From: Cryptomeria japonica
Taxonomy: Eukaryota > Streptophyta > Pinopsida > Cupressales > Cupressaceae
Assembly: GCF_030272615.1 (NCBI RefSeq)
Contig: NC_081415.1
Location: 622,851,740-622,915,739 of the forward strand
Length of the DNA stretch: 64,000 nt
Reading direction: 5' to 3'
A program made the translations under genes and the position numbers. Below, piece after piece: positions 31,591-43,324 of the stretch; the first letter of the stretch is position 1; each line of letters opens with the position of its first letter. The notes beneath the pieces were generated by a model that was given only the letters and a program-made list of their open reading frames with translations, made no database searches and had not been told where the DNA came from.

Positions 31591-33043
31591 TCAAAATGCA
31601 ACCCTCATAACGATTAATAAATGTGGTATGTAGAAATATAATGACTTTAATTTGCTTCCTTGTCAAGAATTCCACATCTCAAGGCATATTTATGTGAGGC
31701 CATCTTCTATATTTTCAATAATGAAGACATTATATTTGATGGATTATCATATTGTGGGTGAGGATATTCAAAGGGTCAATCTAGAACTTTTAAAAGTGAA
31801 TTCCTTAGGAAATATAACCAACAAAGGTAATACTACATGTATACTTAAGGTTCGAAACCTAAAAGAAGTATATAATTGGCGGCCAAAAAAAAAAAAGCTG
31901 AATATATAATAAAATAATTGATATAAAAAATAATAAAATACACCTCAAAATATTATTTGAAAAATAAATAAAAAAAAAAAACTTCGTAGAGTCATATTTT
32001 TTAATATTAAAAAATCTACTTAAAAATTTAATTTAAAGTTACTTGAACTTTTAGGTTTTTCTTGTTAAAGTTATCTTTAAATGTCTAAAATTTGTGTAAA
32101 ATTAAAGTACTTTTTATTTCTCCCATGTTGTTTCGATAAAGCATGGCTATTAAAATTATGGCATGGCTAGTACGGAACACTATGATGAAAGTAATTTATA
32201 CGATTTCCTTTTGACAAAAGTACACATGAGTTAATGGAGCAGTGTAAATGCATTTTACGGATCCATCAATTTTGGCGTGCTTATCAGAAAGAGGCTGGGG
32301 AAAGAGTGTGGGCCCAACAAATATGCGTGGATAAAAAGGATAAAAAAATCATTAGAAATTATCGAATGACTCCTGATAATGCAATCATCTTGCATGCCTA
32401 TCGATAAATGTGAGTCATTGATTTTGAGATTTACCTTGTCCCTTTCCAGTAAGGATTTGGAGTTTTTTTTGTTGTCGTCACAGAAGTGATGGAGTATCTT
32501 GGAAAAATGAGTGATTGTTACTCAATAGGTTTGAATTTGTTATTGTGAATGTTGTTCTTTATTATAATGATAAAACAACTATCTTTGTTCCCATCTATAA
32601 AATCAACCATTTTAACAGATAGGATTTGAGATTTCTTTTATTATAAGAGCATTTTATGGTTTATCAAATTTGATATATGATCATGTTAATTGATTAATCA
32701 TTGTGAATTTTTTATATAACTGAATCTCTTAGATATTTTTCAAATTTGTGCTTGTAGGTGTCTTAGGACCTTGTTGAGACTATGAGGGATATTTGTGGTC
32801 TTGCTATAAATAAAATGGTACAAGAGCATTAGATATGTATGACCAATCTTGTATTTGCCAAATTTTTTTTAGCTTTTATTTATTTTGTAAATTTATTAAT
32901 ACTATAGCAGTACATGAGACGTTTGAGGCACCTTATATCACTACATTTATATTTCCAAGGTTCAAGACTATATGACTATATTGCATGTAAATGACATAAA
33001 TTAAATATGCATAAAATATAACTTAAATCAAACCAAATACATG

Positions 33044-33048
33044 CAAAC
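33044..33048. repeat. target-site duplication of element D, left copy (CAAAC)
   Basis: CAAAC abuts the LTR start at 33049 and is repeated exactly at 39669-39673. Confidence 0.85.
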
Positions 33049-34163
33049 TGTTGGAATCAAGGAACAATGAGATGGGGGGGGGGGAGGGTGAATTAGTGTT
33101 CAACAATTTTTAACCTTATTAACTTGTCCGTTTAACCACTTAATGCAAATGAATGAAAGAAAGATGTAGAAACACAAAATAATCAGAAACAACACCATAA
33201 CACCAGATTTTATATGTGGAAAACTTGGTTAAGGGAAAAACCACAGTGGGGATGAGACCCACAATATAATTATACTTTGTTAGAAGTATAAGAATACTAC
33301 ATTGGGAATGCACATGTATTCGGGAACACTACTTAGAGCTCACTTCTCAAATACAACAACCCCGAAAGGCTCACTACCTTACAAAATCTTCTACAAAAGA
33401 TAATTGGAATGTATAAACTGAAAAATAGCATCTACAAATGCCAAGGTACAGTTCCGGTTAACTACAAAACTCTTGATCTCACACTGCTCTACTACACTGC
33501 TTTGTTATACTATTCTTCAATATTCTGGAGTAGAAATCCTTCACTTGTGCATGTGAAAATGTGCACAATTGATCACAAAAGCTTTCCACACACACACACA
33601 CACTGATATGTAAAATGATCATATCAATTGATCTTTTATATCAACAACATGAAATTAGGTCTTCTACATGTCTGCTTCAAGAATACTATCCAAATAATGA
33701 AATGTGCATACATTCTCGGCTCAATCCAAACTCCAATGCATAGGTGGACCAAAAATAATTGTCCACATGCTACCCATATGTTGGAAAAACATCCTCGATC
33801 ATAAAAATAATCACCAAATTAGCTACAAAAATTCCGCACAATGATCTATTATTCAACTTGAAAACTTGTGCATCATATCTTCCAACTCAGTCAAGAATCA
33901 ACATCAGAGGCTAAGATTCTGGAATAAGGTACTCCAGACATCTAACTAACAGCCTTTAGTTCCGCAACATAAAATATTCAATTGAAATGAAATGCCTACC
34001 AAAATACTGTATACTGCAAGATGTTTTATTCTATCTCATCGGACCTATCCAAAACTCAATCTGACTTCCGACAGAAGCAAATCATGGACTGTAGATGGAA
34101 TTACTGACATGAGTTGCCATCAATGACAACATTGGACCATCTATGTAGTGTCTTTTGTCAACA
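33049..34163 (-). repeat. element D 3' LTR (1,115 bp)
   Basis: Begins TGTTGACAAAAGAC at 34163, ends ...TTGATTCCAACA at 33049. It has a C-run near the end (33076-33088 on the + strand as G's) and the shared 'GTGGTTTTTCCC...GTTTTCCAC' block near 33210-33250. A short CA microsatellite lies at 33588-33603. Confidence 0.88.
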
Positions 34164-34178
34164 ATCTCCCCCTTTGTC
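34164..34178 (-). promoter_or_regulatory. element D polypurine tract
   Basis: GACAAAGGGGGAGAT on the - strand directly before the LTR start, the same form as in the copia elements of the window. Confidence 0.8.
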
Positions 34179-34419
34179 ATTGATGGCAATACTTAGTGAA
34201 AAATGAGCAAGTGCTGGAACCAAAACCAACACACTTTACACTACAACCAAAAATCTAAAATTACAAAACTCCAAAAGACTCCTCCTAAGCTTATTACAAC
34301 ATTTTTCACTGTCCTACACACCCCCTTTGACATCAATGGAAAAGGTAGGGTTCTAGATGCCAAAATTCAAGCCAAAATTCTATATACAGACTACATATAC
34401 ACACATAAACCTTACTAAC

Positions 34420-36300
34420 TTACAAAAGTTTGTAAATATCTGCAAAAGTGTTCTTCAATGAACCCAAATGGCTATCCCAGTCCTTCTTGAGACTCTCTAA
34501 GATAGATATGAGACCATAGAACACATACGCTTGCGTCTTTGCCAACTTGAGATTTGAAGGTTCACTGGTGGCCTCAGCATCCCGAGCATCTTTCAATGCA
34601 CTTAACATAATGTCCAACTTCTAGGAGTGAAGAGACTTTGAAGTTAACCAACTCTACCAATGATTCTTTCCTTTTCATGGCTTCGGCTCCTGATCTTTTC
34701 AATTAGGGATATTACTTGATCTTCTTGACTGCTCATAGAAATTGACAAAGGATCAAGAGACTGAGATATCTAGGCTAATTGATCTTCATGCTCTTGGGAA
34801 TTCTTCTCAATATCCTTAGTGAACTTGGACAATGATAAACATGATTTTTAAATATTTCCACCTTTGGATAATCCATCTTGCATACTTTTCATTCAAGTAT
34901 CCAATGTAGCTCTATCATCAACAATCATTCTCTTCAATTTCCTGAGTCTCTTGGCATTAAACTCATTGCAGACCTTTACTTACGCTGATTTCTCTAATGA
35001 ATCAAAATAAGTATCCACCAAATTTATCAGACTCTTTAGTTGTTTGGATGGAGTATTAGATGCGTTCTTTTCAAATGTGGGCATTAATTTTCCAAGAACA
35101 CGGGATGCTAGGGTAAGCAACTCAATGTATTGAGTGTGAGATTTCAGAAAATCCTCACTTGCCTTAGCTTGAGAAAATGAAGCTAATTGAAGCTTCTAAA
35201 TAGGGGACAAAGTGGCAAGGTTGATTGGGCCTTGCAAAAATTCCCTATCATCAATAATCTTTTTACCTTTCACTATCCCTGCAGTGTTTATTGCTTCAGT
35301 GCATTTGCCCTCAATATCAACTTCAACTTTAACCTTAACCTTCTCCACCTTTTCCTTCTCTTCTATATTCTCTGCATAAATCTTCTCAGTTGCCTTAGAA
35401 GGATTATCAGTGTCAGTCAAAGGATTTTGTGTATCCTCAACCTCATTTCCTTTTCTTGCTTATTCTTCACCCTTATCTGCCACATCCTCATCTCTAACAT
35501 CTTCTAGATCATTCATCTATATCTGATCAACTGTCTGCACTTCGAGAAAAGGAGTATCAACCTTTGTTTGATCACCTTGGGATACCATGCTCTGAGTTTT
35601 TAGACTAGATTTAGGAGCATAATCCCAAGTTTTCTCAGGGATAACCTCATACTGATTCTGAACCAATACTCTCCTCAAGATTCTTTTTGTATCCTTAATA
35701 ACTTCTTTAGTCTTGCCAATCATGATATTATTTACTCTATTCTTGCTCCTAAACTCATTCTTGGCCTCCTTGAGAATTCTTGCAATCTCCTCATTTGTAA
35801 AACACCGTGTGGTACCACTGAAAAATGTACTCTTCGGATCATCTTCCATGGATATAAATGGATGTTTCTTAAAGTCTAGCCGAGCTCTTTCAATGATATC
35901 TACAACTAGCAAGGTTGTAGTTCCAGAGGAAACCATTTTAGAAATTCAAACTTCAAACTTGAAAGGTTTCACTGGTAAATACCTTGACCACCAGATTAGG
36001 AAATTTGTGCATTAAATATTCTTCACGCTTCGGTCTCTTGGGTGATCTTATCGCAAAGCACTCTCTTCTTCTTCTCTTGAATGTAAAGTGATTAAGTAAC
36101 ATTTTTTTATCTTTGGCATACCTAACTTTTAGGTGTAATAAATGCACTTTGCCCTAATACTTCCAGATACCCTGCATACACAGACTTGCTCTGCCAAAAA
36201 TCTTCTATAGACTTCAAGCACTTTCAAAAATCCTTTCAATGGATTAGTAATCATCAAATACAACTTCTGCAACCTACCAGAATCAAGCACAAATTTCAAA
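34420..36300 (-). pseudogene. element D ORF2, unknown protein
   Basis: One - strand frame is coding-like from about 36000 to 34640, through stops that are mostly CAA/CAG-to-TAA/TAG. The longest open pieces are 35936-35517 (139 codons, 'TTTLLVVDIIERARLDFKKH', 'CFTNEEIARILKEAKNEFRS') and 35420-35196 ('EEKEKVEKVKVKVEVDIEGK'). A Leu/Lys-rich helical part follows ('HTQYIELLTLASRVLGKLMP', 'KQLKSLINLVDTYFDSLEKS') and a charged C-terminus. It looks largely helical and charged. I recognise no family and assign no function. It occupies the place of pol. A frameshift lies near 34640. Confidence 0.6.
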
Positions 36301-36354
36301 CATGGGGGTTTATAAGGTTTTCATGAAAACTCCCCCAAGGCTGAATGCCTTAGC

Positions 36355-37534
36355 TTAGTTACTGGATGAAGTTTCAGCACTAGAATCAGGTGCGGACCCA
36401 TTTCCAGTATTTGAGTCACTCTTCTTAACCCATGTCTTCTTCATCTAATTTTTGATCTCCTCAACTTTCATTTTTCCTTTCTCATTTGGCTGCACATTCT
36501 TTTTCTTGTCTACCAGACCATTCCTATTCACATTTATGTTTCTGCAGTATCTTGCAATGTGACCGGATTTGTTACAATTGTAGCATACCACATTTCCTTG
36601 TCTAGGCCTAAAATTCCCTTGATTTCCTCTTGATCTGAAATGATTAGCAACATGTGCAAACCTACCATATGCATAACATCAGACATTCCTTCTATTTGGA
36701 AATTTATTCATCATACTTCTGCATTCATTTGACTTATGATCATACTTGTTGCATTTAAAACATTGATCGAAGAAAAGTGGATCATTTTGATTCATTCCAT
36801 TTCTACATTGACTAGCCATATGACCAAATTTATTGCAAACAAAATAGTTACCATTGAACTTATGAGCATTAGGTTGCCTTACTGGAGGCCTTTTAGCTTT
36901 GTTCTTCTGATGTTGAGACTTATGATTGCTTTGACCAGATCCAGAGCTTTCACCTTTGTCAAATCTAAGACCTCTTCTATCATTAGCATCCTTATGGATT
37001 TCAAGCATCTCATTAATCTTGGCTGAACTGATCTTGAACTTCTCCTTGTACTCATTTGTAGTTTCAAGATCATATCTAAGAAGAAGAGTCTTCTTTCTAA
37101 GTTCTTCTTTGGTTTCATGCAAATCATGCTCTAGTTGACCATTCTCACAACCAAGTTTGCTTCATTCTTAAGATCTTTCTTTCAAGGAATGATGAAGATC
37201 CTCTTCATTCTTATTTCTTTCCTCAATCTCCTTGGTCAATTTCCTCACTATAGATTCCATTTCATGTTTTAGGTCTGCATTCTCTAGCAAGTTTCTCACA
37301 TTCTTATGTCTTCTGTTTCAAGGCTTGATCATACATTCTTTGGCTTTCTTTCTCCTTTAGCTTATCAACAAGTTCTTTTCTTTTCTCTCTTGACTTGGTC
37401 AACCAATCTTTTAATGACTAGATTAATTTTTTAACATCTCTAAGATTCACTTTCATCCACTAGACCTTAGCTTGGGATTGATCAAGATTATTAAGTACCA
37501 CAGTAAGTTGATGTTGAATATTACTAGAATCCAT
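36355..37534 (-). pseudogene. element D Gag-like protein with three zinc knuckles
   Basis: An ATG at 37534 opens 'MDSSNIQHQLTVVLNNLDQS' and a coiled-coil-like Lys/Glu-rich stretch with stops. After a frame change the frame of 37122-36679 gives 'KKTLLLRYDLETTNEYKEKF' and knuckles 'YFVCNKFGHMASQC' (first Cys lost) and 'CFKCNKYDHKSNEC'. After a stop at 36676-36678 comes 'CYNCNKSGHIARYC' (about 36585-36544), ending at 36355. CCHC knuckles bind RNA in Gag. The long coiled coil is unlike the UBN2-type gag of copia A-C. Confidence 0.78.
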
Positions 37535-37582
37535 TAATTCACCTTCTCAGATCCTCCTCAAGCTATTAGGATTCTTTCGAGG

Positions 37583-37600
37583 GACTAGGCTTTGATACCA
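37583..37600 (-). promoter_or_regulatory. element D primer binding site
   Basis: TGGTATCAAAGCCTAGTC on the - strand, two bases from the LTR end; again like an initiator-Met tRNA site. Confidence 0.8.
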
Positions 37601-37602
37601 AT

Positions 37603-39668
37603 TATTGGAATCAAGGAACACTAAGAGGGGGGATGAATCATTGCTTTCCAATTTTTACCTTTATTAACTTCTCCTTTTAACCACTTAATGAAAATGAATG
37701 AAAGAAAGATGTAGAAACACAAAGAAATCAACAAGAACAACATAACACCATCTTTTATATGTGGAAAACCCAGTTAAGGTAAAAACCACGATGGGGATCA
37801 GATGACACCCATAGTATAATTTACTCTGTTAGAAGTATAATAATATTATATTGGGAATGCACATGCATTTAGGCACACTACCTAGAGCTCAATGCTCAAA
37901 GAAAGAAGGGAAACAACCCCAGAAGTCTCACTGCCTTACAAAATCTTTTATAAAAGATAATTGGAATGTTTGAACTAAAAATTAACTTCTACAAATTCCA
38001 AAAAACAGTTGTTAGAATCAAGGAACACTGAGAGGGGGGGAGGGTGAATCAATGTTCTGCTAGAAATCAAATTCATAGACTTATTCTTTATCCACCGGTT
38101 AGCAATGTATAATAGTAAAGAATATAAGCAAGTAGTAAATAAACTACAGACGCACAACACCAGAATTTTTACGTGGAAAACTGGAAAGGGAAAAACCACG
38201 GTGGGGCTGGAACCCACAACATTCATATACTATGGCCAGGAGTACATAAATATTACATAGATAGGGAATGCACTTACATTTAGGCTCACTGCTTAATTAT
38301 AATAAGGGAAACAACCTGAAGGAAGGTTCACTACCTTGTAGAGATTTACAATGAGGAAATACAATAAAATAACTATGGAATAACATCTAATAATGCAAGA
38401 ATGAGTTCCAGTTAAGTGCAAGTTCTCTAACTGTAATCGCTTTGCAACATGCTCTATTTATGTCTCAGTTAGCTACTAGATCAAATGCGCATGTGAAACT
38501 ATGCTCAATCACATCAAAACAAATAACCACACCTATTATGTCAAAAACCAATCACCAATTCAATCTTATATATCCCAGTCATATAAAAATTAATCTCCTA
38601 CAAGTCGACTTCCAGAAATGTAACGTGTAGCTGCAAGTTAGCTTCAATTACTATCAAAACATAGCACCAGACCAAAAAGTATCCCCAAAAGCTTCAACAA
38701 TGTCAGCCTTCATCATTTCCACCTCAAACTTAGTCACCACAAATCACCGCAATCACCAGAAATCTTCCGGACCAAAACTCTACAGAAATAACCCTGAATT
38801 ACTGGTTAACACTTGCTTCCGGATAAGAAGAATTACGACCGCCAGATCAAATCTCCAAGAAGATTTGCCATCAATGACAACCCTAAACCATAAATCAAGC
38901 ATCAAAAATCACCGAATGAGTGTCAATTGCCAACAATAATTCCGGTTAAGCACATAACTCTTGATCTCACACTGCTCTGTTACATTGCTTTGTTCTGTTG
39001 TTCTTCAATATTCCATAGCAGAAATCCTTCACTTGTGCATGTGAAACTATGCACAATCAATCACAAACAATTTCCATGCACACACAAACATCCAAAATGA
39101 TCATATCCATTGGTCTTTTATATCTGTAACATGAAATTAGGTCTTCTACATGTTGGCTTCAAGAATACTATCCAAATAATGAAACGTGCATACATTGTCA
39201 ACTCAATTTGAAATCCAATACATATGCAGACCAAAAAGAATTGTCCACATGCTACCCATATGTCATAAAAATATCCTCGATCACAGAAACAATCACCAAA
39301 ATAGCTACAACAATTCCACACGATGATCTACTATGCAAGTTGGCTATACAAACTATTCAACCTAAAAAACCTGTGCACCGGATCTTCCAACTCACTTAAC
39401 AGTCAACAAAAGAGGCTAAGATTCTAGAATAAGGTACTACAGACATCTAATTAACAACCTTTAGCTCCAGAACACAAAATATTCAATCGAAATGAAATGC
39501 CAACCAAAATACTATATATTGTCGGATGTTTTGTTCTATCTCACCGGACATGTCCAAAACTCAATCCGACTTTCGGTAGAAGCAAATCATGAACAGTAAA
39601 TGGAATTATTGACATGAGTTGCCATCAATGAAAATATTGGATCATCAATGCAATGTCTCTTGCCAACA
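37603..39668 (-). repeat. element D 5' LTR, interrupted by a solo LTR
   Basis: Begins TGTTGGCAAGAGAC at 39668, ends TTGATTCCAATA at 37603. Removing the 931 bp of insertion plus duplication leaves about 1,135 bp, matching the other LTR (1,115 bp). The flanks of the insert correspond to continuous sequence around 33445-33455. Confidence 0.86.
38010..38935 (-). repeat. solo LTR (926 bp) nested in element D 5' LTR
   Basis: TGTTGGCAATTGAC at 38935 to ...TTGATTCTAACA at 38010. Left flank ACAGT (38005-38009) and right flank ATAAT (38936-38940) fit a 5-bp duplication in which CAG became TAA. The uninterrupted relative at 33443-33451 reads ACAGT followed by TCCGG. Its ends resemble those of element D, so it is a related, shorter family. 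No internal sequence remains. Confidence 0.8.
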
Positions 39669-39673
39669 CAAAC
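39669..39673. repeat. target-site duplication of element D, right copy (CAAAC)
   Basis: Exact repeat of 33044-33048. Confidence 0.85.
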
Positions 39674-40926
39674 CTCATACAATTCCTTCTCTAGATCGGT
39701 CCTATCGAGCTCTATCCAAGTCTATAGTTTATCCTTTCCCTCTTGTAGGGGAGAAGATTCTCCCCCTCCAAGATGATTAATATTAGAAGGAAAATATATC
39801 TGACTCTACTTCTTCAAACATGTGCTAAGATGAGCCAGGGGATAACAAACAAATAAACTAACTACACTACACAAGAGATAAATAACAGAATTACAATGTA
39901 GAAACAATGAATATACAAAACTAAATTTACAAAACAATGTAGTGTTAAAAGCATATTATACCTACGAACTGGGGAGCTCTTGTGTTCTGGATGCTAGCGT
40001 AGGGCGTAGACACCAGCGCGATGTGTTGTAGTCCGTATGACCCACAAATAGGGAAAAGTCCAGAAAGGAACCTGCAAATGGCCTCTTGTGCGCGAAACTT
40101 GTTCGTCATGTGCACACATTGAGATGGGGAAACTATTGGGGTTGTATAGGGGCATGCCTCAATTAGACCCCCATTTAGGTGTTTCCACCACCATGGAAAA
40201 CAAGATAGATAGATTGGAAAAATAAATTGGAACTTGGAAAATTGGAAAGTAAATGCAGATAGAAAATAAACTTTGTCCAAAAGAAGCTAACTTCTATTGC
40301 ATACAATGAATATTGGAATGTTGGAAACAAATATTTAACAATGCAAAGGACCCATTGCATGTAAAAGAGATTGGTAAAATAGAGAGAGATAATGAGCATG
40401 AATTAAAACCCCTCGCATTTGGAATCATGAGCATGACGAAGCCCACTTGATTACTTTGTTGGTAAGAAGCCACCACAAGAAGGCTGTAACTTGATATTGG
40501 TAGAATGTATGTCCAAGAGCATAAAGAGAGCAGAAAAATATTGAGAGCACAATGAAAGCCAAGAGAAAAGATTCCAAGTTTGGGAACCCTTCTAAATGAG
40601 AAAGGAATGGTTCTTAAACCCAAAAGGGGCACGAAGAGTTATTATGGCGAAACGCGAGCCAAAGGACACGCATCGGCCAATGTCTAACTCTCTGCTAGAT
40701 TTGAGATTCGGCCAACTTTTTGGGACATTAGTGTGGCGCGTGGACATCCCCATGTCGCGCTTCCATCCATCAAAAAGTAGGTCCAAAGGGGCTTTTGAGG
40801 CATTTCAAGGAAATTTATCCTTCAATCTCATGATGCTAAAATAACATACTTTTGATCATGGACTCGTCATAATTGCACTAGGCATAAGTGTCATAAATGC
40901 ATCGAGTGCAATTTAGGACACTACAC

Positions 40927-41293
40927 CTCTCTCCCTCTCTCTCTTTCTCTCTATCTCTCCCTTGACTTAAGTCTTTTTTAAAGCTCAAGTTCTTTCTCTC
41001 TCTACCATTCTCTAGATAGGTCCCCTCTTTGTCTAGATCCTCTCTCTCTCTCTCTCTTGACTTAAGTCTTTTTAAAGATCTTTCTTTCCATCTATATATC
41101 CTTCTCTAGATAGCTCCTCTCTCTCTAGATCCAAGTCTAGAGGTCTTCTCTATCCCCCTCTCTCTCTTTTTCTCTCTCTCCCTTGACTTAAGTCTTTCTA
41201 AAGATATTTCTTTCTATATCTCTATCCTTCTCTAAATAGGTCCCCTCACTCTAGATCCAAGTCTATAGGTCCTCTCCCTCTCTCCCTCTTAAG
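40927..41293. repeat. CT-rich composite tandem repeat
   Basis: (CT)n runs alternate with fixed strings: 'CTTGACTTAAGTCTTTTTAAAG', 'TTCTCTAGATAGG' and 'CTAGATCCAAGTCTA'. The order repeats about three times with a period near 120 bp. The same composite is at 56766-57790. Confidence 0.8.
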
Positions 41294-42339
41294 GTGATCA
41301 CATAATACTAGGTTACACTTTTTGGCCAAACTTGACACTGAACTCAACATTTTGCACCAGATCTTTACTTCTAACACTTTAGTAGCTCAACCATTAAGGA
41401 TTTGAAGATGAAGTAAAATACCGATTTGTGAGATTTTTCATACATATTCTAAATATACTTTTTTTAAAAATAATTAGAAATGAATTATCCATATTATTAT
41501 GTAACTTTTTTAATAACTTAATTTTTACAGTAATCAACATTTTTTCAAAAGTGACATTTGTTATGTAATGTATAAAATTGCTTATAGCAAGAAGGAAATT
41601 ATAATTTTTAAAAGATAGATTTGTCACACCAATATCTAGTGGATGGATATTTTTTCATAATTTTTTGTTACATATTTTTTTTAGTTAATTTTTGAAGTAA
41701 GAGTAACTTTAATTTGGACAGAGGTGTATTCCATAATGCACAACTTTTTTTCCATGCATTTGAATTAAATTCTTCTTTTTGTGTTAAAATGAGAATATCA
41801 ATACCTAGAGAAAAGATATTTTTTACAATTTTTTACTCTATTTTTCAAAATTTCTACATGTATGAAATATTATCCTTAATGTTTAATGAAAACCCTACAT
41901 TCATAAGAAATAAAACATAGATATATTAATAGAATTAAGCTTATTAAAAACTATACTATTTGGAAATCTTATAATAAGGCCTACATACTTAAAAAAACAA
42001 AACTTTTAAATGAATTCATTGGACCCCCCCAAAAGCTAATGTAAAACTTGTTTTTTATTAGCATTTTGATAGGTGTGAAAGAGACTACAATGTAGGCATG
42101 ATTCAAGAGTAGAGAGGTTCTATTTGAGGGATTTTTATCTAAGAGACTTTGATCTAACTCTCTTCAATTAATTACTTCAAATGGGACCTATCAAGGCTTA
42201 AATAATTATAATTTTTAAAAAATGTATGATTTCAACAAAAAATAGGATATACTGAAAAGTGTAAGCTAGTATTGTGGGATCACCCCTCTCTCTTTCCCTC
42301 TCTCCCATTTGACTTAAGTCTATAAAAAACTATCGAATG

Positions 42340-42680
42340 CTGGGGGAGGCATGAATCAACATATACAAAGACTTGATCACATTAAAGTACTTGAACAATA
42401 ACATTCATGCAAATACATATGTATGAAAGAAAGAACTAAAATAGAGAATACTAAGATTTTTATGTGGAAAACCTAAAATGGGAAAAACCATGATGTGAAT
42501 CAAACTCACAATATATATATTATTTATTTACAATATTTGAGGCCACTAGCTAGAGAGCTCACTTCTCTAGACTTGTAGGCTAAGACGCACAACCTTAGGT
42601 AAGATACAAGATAAAAACTTGCACAATAGAAGATCGCCTCTTTGGGGAAAGGTACAAAAACAACTGTCCAAATTCAACAA
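42340..42680 (-). repeat. decayed copia-type LTR fragment
   Basis: Contains 'TTTTTATGTGGAAAACC' and 'GGGAAAAACCATGATG' with the spacing seen in the LTRs of A and D on the same strand, followed by the 'CTAGAGAGCTCACTTCTC' type text of element D LTR. Ends are not definable. Confidence 0.5.
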
Positions 42681-43324
42681 GAATAATACACTGAATTGTA
42701 CATAGAAAAAAATCTATCAAAATGTGGATAAAAGTTTACATCTAAATATATCCATTTATCTGCATTGCAATACTTCTAGACCTAGATTAATTCACTTCAA
42801 CTTAGCATCATATTTGCACTACACATCTCACCACATACTTCCTATTCATGTCATACCATCACATCTATATAAAACACGTACAACTAGTTTGCTTGTTATA
42901 TATCAATTAGATCAACAACTAGGTTAGGCAAAAGGAAAATGTAATGTGTACATAATATTGACCCAAAAAAATACCATCCAAAAAGTAAAAAAATATGTGT
43001 AAGGGATCACACCAAGTCAACACTCCTTCCAAATATCACCAAAAGACCTTACTCACAGCCACTCAAACTAAAATGCACAAGTTGGTAAAAAAAGATCTGT
43101 TAAGCCCAAAACAACTTAATCTGAACCCAAAAATAGAATAAGTGGCCACTAGAAAAGGACAACACCCTAGGAATAATAACAATTGATCTACAACATCCTT
43201 AAGACAATATAATGATGTGGAAAGCAATGTATTCCTCCACATACTCCTAGAATCAAAACTAGAGCTTGATAGACAACAATGTTTCTCATGAATCAACCAT
43301 TCAAACAATTGGAAAACTAAAATC

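Larger units (their letters stand above)
30995..33048. other. AT-rich anonymous DNA between copia A and element D
   Basis: No gene found. ORFs at 30985-31233 and 31652-31909 are AT-driven and lack domains. Apart from the LTR fragment at 31240-31590 I see poly-A/T stretches (31890-31990) and nothing else recognisable. Confidence 0.6.
33049..39668 (-). mobile_element. non-autonomous LTR retrotransposon D (no pol)
   Basis: Two LTRs (33049-34163 and 37603-39668, the latter split by a solo LTR), a PPT (34164), a PBS (37600) and a perfect 5-bp duplication (CAAAC) define a complete element. The 3.4-kb interior encodes a zinc-knuckle Gag-like protein and a long unknown ORF, with no protease, integrase, RT or RNase H. 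It would need enzymes from another element. PBS and PPT are of the copia type, so a copia helper is inferred. Confidence 0.88.
39674..43324. other. anonymous DNA between element D and the copia B/C array
   Basis: No gene supported. ORFs at 39945-40786 are overlapping in several frames on both strands and have no domain I recognise. 40927-41293 is a CT-rich composite repeat, 41300-42280 is AT-rich with nothing recognisable, 42284-42320 is a short CT remnant and 42340-42680 a decayed LTR piece. Confidence 0.6.

Noticed and set aside
39945-40844. Cluster of overlapping ORFs on both strands
   Set aside because: No domain, no consistent frame, and no element signature; treated as anonymous DNA.
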